Positions 10,285 through 22,362 of a stretch of DNA of 64,000 bases are shown one piece after another (positions within the stretch are counted from its first letter, which is position 1; the number at the start of each line of letters is the position of its first letter). Made by a program: the position numbers and the translations under genes. The notes beneath the pieces were generated by a model, which ran no database searches, had not been told where the DNA came from, and worked only from the letters and a program-made list of their open reading frames with translations. This stretch comes from Albula goreensis (lineage: Eukaryota > Chordata > Actinopteri > Albuliformes > Albulidae): contig CM040753.1 of assembly GCA_022829145.1 (NCBI GenBank), positions 713,501-777,500 of the forward strand. Reading direction: 5' to 3'.

Positions 10285-12600
10285 AATATATATGTGATTA
10301 ATATATATTGTGAACAGGCCTGGACCCTGGATCATATGTCATTCATATATATTGTGAACAGGCCTGGACCCTGGATCATATGTCATTAATATATTTTGTG
10401 AACAGGCCTGGACCCTGAATCTTATGTCATTAATATATATTGTGAACAGGCCTGGACCCTGAATCATATGCGATTAATATATATTGTGAACAGGCCTGGA
10501 CCCTGAATCATATGCGATTAATACATTTTGTGAACAGGCCTGGACCCTGAATCATATGTCATTAATATATTTTGTGAACAGGCCTGGACCCTGAATCATA
10601 TGTCATTAATATATGTTGTGAACAGGCCTGGACCCTGGATCATATGTCATTAATATATATTGTGAGCAGGCCTGGACCCTGAATCATATGTCATTAATAT
10701 ATATTGTGAACAGGCCTGGACCCTGGATCATATGTCATTAATATACATTGTGAACAGGCCTGGACCCTGAATCATATGTCATTAATATATTTTGTGAACA
10801 TGCCTGGACCATGAATCATATGTCATTAATATATATTGTGAACAGGCCTGGACCCTGGATCATATGTCATTCATATATATTGTGAACAGGCCTGGACCCT
10901 GGATCATATGTCATTAATATATATTGTGAGCAGGCCTGGACCCTGGATCATATGTCATTAATATACATTGTGAACAGGCCTGGACCCTGAATCATATGTC
11001 ATTAATATATTTGTGAACATGCCTGGACCATGAATCATATGTCATTAATATATATTGTGAACAGGCCTGGACCCTGGATCATATGTCATTAATATATATT
11101 GTGAACAGGCCTGGACCCTGGATCATATGTCATTAATATATTTTGTGAACAGGCCTGGACCCTGGATCATATGTCATTAATATATATTGTGAACAGGCCT
11201 GGACCCTGGATCATATGTCATTAATATATATTTGAACAGGCCTGGACCCTGGATCATATGTCATTAATATATATTGTGAACAGGCCTGGACCCTGGATCA
11301 TATGTCATTAATATACATTGAACAGGCCTGGACTGTCATTAATATATGTTGTGAACAGGCCTGGACCCTGGATCATATGTCATTAATATACATTGTGAAC
11401 AGGCCTGGACCCTGAATCATATGTCATTAATATATTTTGTGAACATGCCTGGACCATGAATCATATGTCATTAATATATATTGTGAACAGGCCTGGACCC
11501 TGGATCATATGTCATTAATATATATTGTGAACAGGCCTGGACCCTGGATCATATGTCATTAATATATTTTGTGAACAGGCCTGGAGGATCTATGTCATTA
11601 TTTACTTTGGGACCTCTGAATCATATGTCATTAATATATTCTTGAACAGGCCTGGACTCAGCTCTCCCCTGTCAATGATGTAAAGATAAGATGGTAATCT
11701 ATGGAACAGGCTCTCTGTAAATAAGCAAGACCAATGCCTATCTCTTTGCATGGATCTGAAGAAAATAAATTGTGAACAGGCCTGGACCCTTCATATGTCA
11801 TTAATATATTTTGTGAACAGCCTGGACCATGAATCATATGTCATTAATATATGTAGGGCTCATTATGTTGCATAGAACCTTAAAGCTGGCGGTAAGTAAC
11901 ATCAAAGGGTGTTAAAGTGGAAGATGGGGGCACGCCTGTAGATGATATCACCATAATCAAACACAGAGAGAAAAATGAAAAAAGGATCTGGGGAAACACC
12001 TGCGTCTTAACTTCTACAGGATCTGGAAACAGGCCTTACTTCTATCAGTCATTAGTTAACAGGCTTCACTCTTAATTTATCATATATTTTGTCAGTGTTT
12101 CATTAATATATTTTTAACAGGCCTGGACCTGGATCATATGTCATTAATATATTTTGTGAACAGGCCTGATGGCAATGATTAATATATCTGTGAACAGGCC
12201 TGGACCCTGGATCATATGTCATTAATATATATTGTAGACAGGCCTGGACCCTGGATCATATGTCATTAATATATTTTGTGAACAGGCCTGGACCCTGGAT
12301 CATATGTCATTAATATATTTTGTGAACAGGCCTGGACCTGGATCATATGTCATTAATATATATTGAACAGGCCTGGACCCTGAATCATATGTCATTAATA
12401 TATTTTGTGAGACATGCATATGTCATTAATATATTTTGTGAACAGGCCTGGACCCTGAATCATATGTGATTAATATATTTTGTGAACAGGCCTGGACCCT
12501 GAATCATATGTCATTAATATATATTGTGAACAGGCCTGGACCCTGAATCATATGTCATTAATATATATTGTGAACAGGCCTGGACCCTGAATCGACCCTT
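10285..12600. repeat. 44-bp satellite between the two lipocalin copies
   Basis: About 45-50 copies of a 44-bp unit containing TTGTGAACAGGCCTGGACCC and CATATGTCATTAATATAT. Most copies differ by single bases (GGAT/GAAT, TATATT/TATTTT). From about 11580 to 12200 the order breaks down: short satellite pieces alternate with pieces of the LINE-containing flank at 9840-10260. Confidence 0.95.
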
Positions 12601-12874
12601 GTGGAACTCCTATGGATTCATTAATCCATCATGTTGAGTCATGCAAAACCTGACTGATACTGAGGCGTGGAATTTCTCAGCTGATATTTTTGTTGGCCAG
12701 TGTTTTCTAATCTCTCCATTCTGGATGCAGCAAAGAGACTGATCTGTGTGGTTGTACAGAAGATGAAGCTGCTGTCTTAAGGCCAAAGCACTGTGTGTGA
12801 GGTGTGGATACTCCCCCAGTGACTTACTGCTCACAGAAACACACAACGGAAGGCACTTAGACTTTTAACACAAT

Positions 12875-12880
12875 TTTATT
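12875..12880 (-). terminator. Polyadenylation signal of lipocalin copy 2
   Basis: AATAAA on the - strand, homologous to the site at 7118-7123 in copy 1. Confidence 0.65.
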
Positions 12881-12983
12881 TCATTATTAACAAACACAAA
12901 AAATCAGTAGCAGTGACACAATTAAAAAACAAAAAAAATAAGATTTTTAAGGCAACATGAGAAGTGGGAGTAGGGCTGACTGG

Positions 12984-13081
<98 letters not shown>
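12984..13081. repeat. (TG)n microsatellite in the 3' UTR of lipocalin copy 2
   Basis: Pure TG run of about 98 bp, the partner of the one at 7221-7315. Confidence 0.97.
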
Positions 13082-13082
<1 letters not shown>

Positions 13083-13120
13083 TGGGGTCTGGATCAGCAC
13101 AGCTGCTTCCATGAGGGTTT

Positions 13121-14961
13121 TTACTCTGAGGGACATTCACCTGCAAAAGAAGGAAACGCATTCAGGAAATGAAGCTCAAACAAATTCTTCCCTGCTCTGC
13201 CTTTCAGCCAATGAGAGCTGATCCCATCAGCGCAGCCACCTCATTGGCTGAGAGGGGCTGACTTGAAAGATCTGAGGTGACTTCATGTAATATGGGGGGG
13301 AGGGGAGTGGGGGCATGTTGGGGCGGAGCAGAAGGGGGCAGACGCACCGTTATTTGGACATTCACCTGGGGCTGAGGCAGGATGTTGGGGCGGAGCAGTA
13401 GGCAGACGTTCTTTGGCAGGGATCCCTGTGTCCATGGAGAACTGCTCAAACATCTTCACCAGCTCTGGGCTCAGCTCTGTGCTGCGACCTGCAACAGCAA
13501 CAACAGCAGCTCAGGCCAGAACCACAACGGACCAGAACCACATCAGCCCAAAGCCGCAATTGACCAGGACCACATCAGCCCAGAACCACATATGAGCGGA
13601 AACTGGGTTTTAGAGACACTCACTGTAAACCTTGTTGAGGACCTCAGATACTCCAGCCTTGGTCTTAATGGTGTGGACCAGCGCATACTGATCATACTTC
13701 ACATCAACCACACGCATATCGTTATCATTACCCCAACCTGAGGGAGAGACAGAGAGAAAGACGGGCTGTCAGTATTTCATGTGTGCAGCAGATGTTGTGT
13801 AATCTTGTCTAGAACAGAACAGTTTGCAGAAAAGGGTACACATGGGTAAGGGCAGGATGTAGGGGGCAGGGTGCTGGGTGCTGGGTAGGGGTAGGGGGCA
13901 GGGTGCTGGGTGCTGGGTAGGGGTAGGGGGCAGGCTGATTTCCTGGGACTCACGCTGACTGCGGAATGTGAATCTCCCGGGGGTGTCTGTCTTCTTAGCC
14001 AGGTGGGTCATTCTCCAGCAGGACCCATCAGAGCTGGGGGAGGAATAATGCTAACATTACCCTCATTTACACACTGCGATCGTCCCTCTGGAGTAAACAC
14101 TTACTAACTATTAACCCAACACAGAAATGTGTGATTTAAATGAAAAATACACCTTAAATTATGACATGACATTGAATGGAAGGCAGACAGACAGAGAGGG
14201 GATCACACATGCTCAGAACCCCTACAAAGTTTCACTTTACACAATAAATGTGTTGCACATACACAAGCACACATTCACAAACACACACTCATACACACAC
14301 ACACTCATATGCACATATTCACAAACACACTCTCATATGCATATACACACACACTCACACACACACATACACACACACACTCATATGCACATATTCACAA
14401 ACACACTCTCATATGCACACATTCACAAACACACTCTCATATGCATATACACACACACTCACACACACACATACACACACACACACACACACTCACACAC
14501 ACACATACACACACACACTCACTTGAGGTTGGCATAGGACAGGTCCAGGTCTCCCCCTGCAGTGGGCACTATGTTGGCCGTGCCCATCTTCATCTCTGAT
14601 TTTTTGTTGGTGAACCACTGGGCGTTGGTGGCAAAGCCAATCAGATACCATTTTCCTGCCATCTGCAACAGACAGGACATGAGACTTATACAAAGATAAC
14701 ACACAGTCTCTCTCTCTCACGTGCAAACGCAAGCACACAAACACACACACACAGTCATACACATACCAATTTAAATTCGATATGCTATGCAGGACAGGTT
14801 AGCATCTCTTTAATACTCAGTGCACATGCAAACTGCATTTTTCTCACAATAAAGGTAAACCCTCCTCTTACCCCCTGCAGGTTGAAGTCTTTCTGGGGCA
14901 GAACCTCAGCGCTGTTGCAGACGGCGCAGAGCAGAGCTCCCAGCAGCAGTAAAGGGTTCAT
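13121..14961 (-). CDS. Prostaglandin D2 synthase-like lipocalin, copy 2
   Basis: Six exons matching copy 1: 14961-14872, 14662-14523, 14033-13954, 13737-13624, 13488-13348, 13140-13121, giving 194 aa with all phases consistent. Exon 1 encodes the same signal peptide. Exon 2 differs from copy 1 at 13 of 47 residues (for example the SRYYE stretch reads NKKSE) although the adjacent intron is almost identical. Exon 5 carries an extra 39 bp with a shifted segment; the frame recovers exactly, so the C-terminus reads GECPNNGECPSE, with the last-exon motif present twice. No Cys aligns with the L-PGDS catalytic residue. It is probably still a secreted lipocalin, but the changed tail could disturb the final helix. 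If no transcript uses this exon 5, it may be a recent pseudogene. Confidence 0.82.
14250..14520. repeat. CA-rich array in lipocalin copy 2 intron 2
   Basis: (CA)n runs mixed with CTCATATGCACATATTCACA-like units, ending at the exon 2 donor. The order differs from copy 1. Confidence 0.9.
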
Positions 14962-15075
14962 GGTGGCAGAGCGGCCGCAGTCAGTCCCAGGACCAGAACA
15001 GTAGGCGAGTTTAGGAGCAGAGCAGTGTGCAGGGTTATTCAGGGTTTCTGCAGTCTGGGAGTAGAGCCCAGCTCC

Positions 15076-15082
15076 TTAAATA
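15076..15082 (-). promoter_or_regulatory. TATA-like element of lipocalin copy 2
   Basis: TATTTAA on the - strand, about 115 bp upstream of the start codon, identical in position to copy 1. Confidence 0.5.
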
Positions 15083-15125
15083 CAGCGGAGCCTGTCCTTA
15101 CACAACCCTGACCCCTCCCCCTGCC

Positions 15126-17790
15126 CCCTCCTCCTCGCCTAAGGGCAGGTATTGTGGTTACATAAGCACACGGCTCGCTGCCCAGACTAGCCCAGCTGTT
15201 TATGTCAGAGACCTCCACCCTGCCCTGGGACTCACAGGTGGGGGGGGGGACCCCGCATCCCAAAACTTCCCAAAATAACCCCCCCTCCCCACACATCTGC
15301 AGCTGACTGACTGGTTAGTATGAGCTGAATAGCCAAGGCAAGCGAGGTGAAACTCACCGATGTGTGTATGAGTGCATCTCCTCCAGCAATGCGTTTCTGA
15401 TTAACGGTTTTATCTTTCAATATTTTTGTCAGGGGAGATCCTGGAAGTCAGCTTCCCAATGGAGAGGATCATTTTAACAGTAAATAATACATGAAAAAAA
15501 AACTTAATAAACAACTTAAAATATTTTAGGATTCTAAACACACACATTGGGGGGGGCACAACTTTCAGTTATGTAAGGGTTTTTTCCTTGGAGAAGTCTA
15601 TCTCTCGGCCAAAATGCTGTTACATCACGGAGCAGAAGAGAGGCATGGGGGAGGGGCAGTCAGGGGGTCCCATCATACAACTGAACCCCACAACCCACTT
15701 CTTATTTTATTTACATTTCACTCATTTTCCAAACGCTTCTAATTCAAAATGACGAACAGGAAGCGTAACTTGTTTAACAGGTAAAGCACACCCACAGCAA
15801 TGGGTTCTCAGGGCACCGCCTGCTGCCCCTGGGGCAAGTTATTAGCGAGAGAGACAATGCACAGAGACAATGCACAGGCAGCACACAGTGTGTCCCCCTC
15901 CTCCACTGCCCCAACCCCAGGTCTTACCCCCCCCAGTGTTATGCAAAAGTGCAGAAGATGCATCAGAGCCCAGTGCACCTCTTACATGAACTGATTAGTT
16001 TAACATTCACTTCTGCCATTTCAAACCCCCTCAGGTCACAAGCAGAGAGTGTAACAGATTTAACAGGATTGCTCTGAAATTGTATCTTCTGTCCTGAACA
16101 GTGTTTGAAAGGATCTGGGTTTCAGGTCCAACTCAGAGCCATTTGTCCTTTATTTTATGGGATTTTGGTGGATTTTGGTGGAAGTGGCAACCCTGGTTAT
16201 CACATAGATTGCAGTCATGGCAGATAAAAATCACCAGGTAAAAAACAGATTTCAGCAGCTGTCCTGTCTAAGAATCCACAGCAGCGTCCAGCACTCACAC
16301 GCAACATAAGCGGCATGACCCTAATGTCATACAGGCGGTCAGGATGGATAAGGCTCGGCCACAGGTACAGGTGGACAGAGAGACCAAAGAGGCAGACACA
16401 CAGGGATGTGGCATACTGAGAAGACAATGTGTCTCACATAACGTTTACGTTGGTTCAGATACCTCATTCCCGACTTAAAGAAACTTAATCAGTTACTTCT
16501 GAGAGAGAGGACGAGACAATGTTCATTGTTTGATTGATGATCAGGAATTAATGTTGTATCTGTTTTGAGATTAGATCACACGTGACTGTCTCTTATTTAA
16601 TATATTTTGTTTACGCAATAAACCCGATCGAACGTTACACAAGTTCTCCAACACGTGCATGAGTTGGAGGAACAACGTGATGTTTTGATGGAACCGGGAC
16701 GGTGCTGGAAGGGCTGCCTGGTTCCTGCGCCAGGACCGGATCCATACACAAAGGCATTCCGAGGGAGTGTCGGGCTCAGACACGCCGCGCTGCGCTGCTA
16801 CTGATCACTAACCCGGCCTGAAAGAGCTCCAGCAGCACTGATAGATAGGTGTCACATCGCTAATACAGAGAGCACTTTCCCAACATGTAATGAAACGTGT
16901 GTGAGACAGTGGTGCGTGGGCTTTTTATCTAAAGGCAAGAGGAAACTTGTGAAAGAACGATTATATTTGGATTACACAGATCTCCACTATGAATACAAAA
17001 CATTTAAAATAAGTTTTTCGTACATTAAAACGTTAATCTACTTACGTTACCTCTTACTTGCGTTACCTCGCATAAAAAGTGAACGGCTCACAATGTTAGT
17101 TTATGCGTGTTGGAGGCTAAACTTCCAGTCTCCGTTACAAATAACTTACTATTCGAACTATTATACAAAACAACACGACATTTCAATCTTTTAATCGATA
17201 TTTTTCAAATCCTCTCACCGTTGAATTATTAAATGACATGAAGATCCTTAAAATTCGTTGAAGGTCAATATTTTAAAAAATTCTCATATCTTGAAGACCA
17301 CATACTTAAAATTGAAGAGCTAAACAAGTCTGCAGATTCAAAGACCAAATGAAATACATTACAAAATGAAATGTGGTTCAAAACATGAGCACTTTCCGGA
17401 TTCATTTTGCAAATTACACATTATACTGTTAACCCCTCTCCAAAAGATGTTTCCAAGTCATATATAAACAATGAGTGTAGAAAAGTATACATTTTTAAGA
17501 CAGTACTATAAAATGCAGAATTTAGTCATTGTGTTGGTACAGAAAGTACCAAGAAAATTTTGGGGTCTTACGAAACCCAGTGACTACCCAGTCTCACAGT
17601 CATTTACTCAGTACCCCCACCCTGTGTGTTCAGGGTGAAGCACAGTGGGCTGGGACCACTCTGTCATTCAGATACACTTTCTGCCTGTTTACACCAGTGT
17701 TGATGAGATAATTCAGACAGTCCTCTGTAAACAGAATGTATGGCGTTGCCAAGGTATGCCCCCAAAGGAAAGAGAAACAGAAATCCATCC
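15126..17790. other. Spacer between lipocalin copy 2 and eif2s3
   Basis: 15126-16110 is present only beside copy 2. 16115-16660 repeats the upstream flank of copy 1. The rest (16660-17790) is AT-rich, apparently unique sequence. I found no exon. This spacer is the junction between the 9q34-like and Xp22-like synteny blocks. Confidence 0.5.
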
Positions 17791-17798
17791 AAAAACAT

Positions 17799-17804
17799 TT
17801 TATT
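17799..17804 (-). terminator. eif2s3 polyadenylation signal
   Basis: AATAAA on the - strand, about 230 bp after the eif2s3 stop codon. Confidence 0.6.
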
Positions 17805-18030
17805 CGATTTGCTGACCACTCGGGTCTCTGCTCTGTCAAAGAAACCTTGGGTTTGTCTGTCTCTCTGGTTTGTTGGTTTGTATAAATTAGGCATCTCTTG
17901 CAGTGAAAGATAATGTATTGATTTTCAAACGCAGATGGTAAGCACCCCGCCACAGGTGAGCTCCACAGCAGATGTCACACAGGTGTGTGGGGTTGGGTGT
18001 GTCACTCTGGTGTCACACACCTGTCACTCA

Positions 18031-21000
18031 TCAGTCATCATCCACTGTGGGCGTAATGGTCACACCCCTCCTTATCTGGCCCCAGCCAATCAGGCTGCAG
18101 AGAGAAAGGGCAGGAAGTTCATTAGGACCAAACTGAGACATCCATCCCTAAGCCACACCCCACAGACAACACGGCCACTCAGACCCACACCCCACAGACA
18201 ACACGGCCGCTCAGACCCACACCCCACAGACAACACGGCCGCTCAGACCCACACCCCACAGACAACACGGCCAGACCCACACCCCACAGACAACACGGCC
18301 GCTCAGACCCACACCCCACAGACAACACGGCCGCTCAGACCCACACCCCACAGACCACACGGCCGCTCAGACCCACACCCCACAGACAACACGGCCGCTC
18401 AGACCCACACCCCACAGACAACACGGCCACTCAGACCCACACCCCACAGACAGACCCACACCCCACAGACAACACGGCCGCTCAGACCCACACCCCACTC
18501 AGACCCACACCCCACAGACAACACGGCCACCAGACCCACACCCCACAGACAACACGGCCACTCAGACCCACACCCCACAGACAACACGGCCACTCAGACC
18601 CACACCCCACAGACAACACGGCCACTCAGACCCACACCCCACAGACAACACGGCCACCCAGACCCACACCCCACAGACAACACGGCCACCCAGACCCACA
18701 CCCCACAGACAACACGGCCGCCAGACCCACACCCCACAGACAACACGGCCGCTCAGACCCACACCCCACAGACAACACGGCCGCTCAGACCCACACCCCA
18801 CAGACAACACGGCCACCCAGACCCACACCCCACAGACAACACGGCCACTCAGACCCACACCCCACAGACAACACGGCCACTCAGACCCACACCCCACAGA
18901 CAACACGGCCACCCAGACCCACACCCCACAGACAACACGGCCACTCAGACCCACACCCCACTCAGACCCACACCCCACTCAGACCCACACCCCACTCAGA
19001 CCCACACCCCACAGATAACACGGCCACAGGAGACAGAAGAAGAAGCAGGGGAGGAAGGAGAGGAGAGGGATAGGAGGATGAGAAGGGGAGCAGCAGAGAA
19101 GCGTCGCTCACCGCCAGTGCTTCTCCACTCTGCGGCTCAGTGCGATCTTCTCTCCCACCTCTGTGCACACAGGATTGGTCAGAACGATCTTGGCCAGATC
19201 GGCCTTCACGGCGCTGACCCGGCCACCCGTGGACAGCGAGCCGATGTTCACCATCAGGACCTCGTTCTTGGACAGTTTCTGAACCTGCAGTGCCACACAG
19301 ACAGTGTGTTAGGAAACAGTGTCATAACCTCAGCGTTTGGCACAAAATGGCTGCTCCGCACCTCCCCAAAGGGAGCTACACACTGCTGGTGCTGGAGGTG
19401 AGTTTCCCCCTTCACTATGAACTTATTTAAGTATCGAGATGTGGTGCTGTATAAATGTAATCCACCATTAATACTCATTACTGCTATTAATATTTGTTAT
19501 TATTATCACCCAGCCACTGGCAGAGCTGCTGTAACAGTACCAAACCCGTATCAAACCAGTATCTGTGTACTGTGTGGCTCTGGTTTCCCAGCATGCCCTG
19601 CTCACCTTGGCCGCTTTCTTGTCTCCCTCAGTGCGCACGCCCAGCAGCCGCCGCAGCAGGAAGTAGGAGATCTCCAGCTCCGTGAAGATCTCTGGCAGCG
19701 CCCCGACCGCGCCCAACACCTGCCCCACCATACGGTCCGCCCGGCACAGCGTCGGGTCGATCTTCGTCCCCACACCTGTGGAACAGGTAAACATCTCAGT
19801 CTCACTAAAGCTCCGCACACCTGTGGACCAGGTAAACTCCTGAGTGTAAAAGCCCTCTGAGCTAGCCCCAGAACAGTGCCAGGATACCACAGTTTCCTTG
19901 TGAGTGGCGTACAGGTGCGCGATTGTGCCGTGCCGTACCGATCAGGCCCCCTGGGGCGGCATACTGCAGGTCGTTGTGCTCGGCGAACAGCGAGACGATC
20001 TTGGAGAAGATGGGTTTGCACATGAGCTTCCCTTCATGGTCCTTTGACACGATACCTGGCCTCACCTCCAGCTCCTGCCCCACCTGAGCACAGGTGAGAG
20101 AAAAACTCGCTTTGCAGTCACTGGAGAACAGCCTCGCAGCTGTGATCCACAGCCAGAAAAAACAAACCCTGGAATACGCATTCACTATTATGCAGAAATA
20201 ATTATTCATCATGAGTAATGAAAGTGCAGGCACTGATCTCAGATCTGCTGATGCCGCTCAGACTCGGCCCCCAGGTGCTTACCTTCAGCACACCCTTCAG
20301 GATACTGCCCCCGGCCACGCCCCCTTTCAGGTCATCCACCTCACAGCCTGGCTTGTTCACATCAAAGGACCGGATCACTGAAACACACATAACACACACA
20401 CACACACGCACAAAACCTGTCAATAACTAACTTACCTACACGAATGAGGCAAAAAACACAACACACTGCTTAAGAGTCTTTCTCAGCCAGCCCCAGTCTT
20501 GCTCATGTCTTCCCACATGCCTCACAGCTGACCTAAGATCAGTTACTGTCCCATGCTTCACAAATAACTCAACCCTTCCTTCCTCTTCTTCAGTCCTATC
20601 AGCACATTTTATTCATTCATGCATCCTTCCTAGCCTGAATGGGGCTTGGCAGCGAGCAGCCTCACCGATGAGGCGCGGCTCAGAGGTGAAGTCGCGGATG
20701 GGCACAGGAATCTTCTTCACGATGTACTCGCACACCACCTCGATGTTGTACTTCAGCTGGGCTGAGATGGGGATGATGGGCGCGCCTTCTGCCACAGTAC
20801 CTGCAGGGGGCGCCAAACCATTTCGGTTTATTATACACCTTTATATACCACTTGTCAAACGCCCTTTACTTATCACTGGCTAACAATTTCCACATTAATA
20901 ACAGGTACAATTTTCTCCTGGAAATGTGCACTGACGCTTTTATAATGCGGGTTTGACAGTATTTTAGTGTAATGACAGACGTTGGACCCACCCTGCACGA

Positions 21001-22063
21001 AAGCGAGGATCTGCTCGTACTGCTCCTTCGCCTGGCTCTCCTTCACCAGGTCGATCTTATTCTGCAGGATCAGGATGTGCTTCAGCTTCATGATCTCGAT
21101 GGCCGCGAGGTGCTCGGAGGTCTGGGGCTGCGGACAGGACTCGTTTCCCGCTGGGGGGGGAGAGAGCGTTCAGTTCAGCAATAAACCCTGAGTCCCTCTC
21201 ACGGATCAAAACCACGACTGAGCGTACACACCGAACACCACCACTACCGACCAAAAACTCCACCATAATCACTGGTGTTATACTCTCAGATAACACACGA
21301 CTTTTATAAGGAAATTCAAAACCTACTGCATGCCACTGATTTTGCCTGCATTTCATTTATTTAGCATTATTCTATTTTTGTGCTGTGAGACAGTATGAGA
21401 GGAGTCTTATTCCTCCAAGCCAAAGTCCCATAAACCATACTGCAGTCTGTACGCTATGAGGAATATCAGGCTGTGTGAGCGCCCCCATTGGCTGGCAAAT
21501 ATTTCACTTACCAATCAGCAGCAGGGCAGCGTCCATCACGGCCGCCCCGTTCAGCATGGTGGCCATCAGAATGTCGTGACCCGGGCAATCCACGAAGGAG
21601 ACGTGTCTGGGGGGGTTGGGGGAGAGAAAGCGAGCGTTAGAGTACGGTACTCCAGACTAAAAGCCTCACAGCTGTGAGCCTTGCTCCCTTACTGAAAAGC
21701 CGTACAGGTTCTTTAGCTCCCACGCCTGATGGGACGCAGGGTGTGCTGGACTGTGTTTCAATGCTGAAAAATAAAATCCAGCACACCCTCCTGTCCCAGT
21801 GAGGGTGAGAGCGCCCCCTACCTGACCAGTTTGAAGTTGCCCTTGGTGCCGGGAATGTCGGTGGGGAATTCATCGGGTGTGCTGCTCCCGCACGATCTGT
21901 AGCACTCTGGACGGGGACAGCTGGGGTCATCCAGCTTATACACCTGCAGGAGACGCACACAGGGCATGGTCACACACACACACTCACACACACACAGGGC
22001 ATGGTCACACACACACACACACACATGGTCACACACACACACACACACACACACAGGGCATGG

Positions 22064-22102
<39 letters not shown>

Positions 22103-22140
22103 GCATGGTCACACACACACACACACACACAGGGCATGGT

Positions 22141-22174
<34 letters not shown>

Positions 22175-22197
22175 GCACACACACACACACACACACA

Positions 22198-22241
<44 letters not shown>

Positions 22242-22248
22242 GCATGGT

Positions 22249-22292
<44 letters not shown>

Positions 22293-22299
22293 GCATGGT

Positions 22300-22362
<63 letters not shown>

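Larger units (their letters stand above)
12625..15120. repeat. Tandem segmental duplication, copy 2
   Basis: It contains lipocalin copy 2 with promoter, introns and poly(A) signal in the same arrangement as 6880-9240. The upstream flank of copy 1 (9240-9780) reappears only at 16115-16660, after about 1 kb present only here. Confidence 0.9.

Noticed and set aside
12610..12846. Separate coding gene at the start of duplication copy 2
   Set aside because: The same sequence exists beside copy 1 with broken frames; no exon structure or family match.
18150..19025. CRISPR-like array
   Set aside because: Units are head-to-tail with no unique spacers, in an intron of a vertebrate gene.
17935..19401. 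488-codon open frame on the + strand
   Set aside because: It is produced by the stop-free 32-bp minisatellite and runs antisense through the last two eif2s3 exons; composition is pure Thr/His/Pro repeat.
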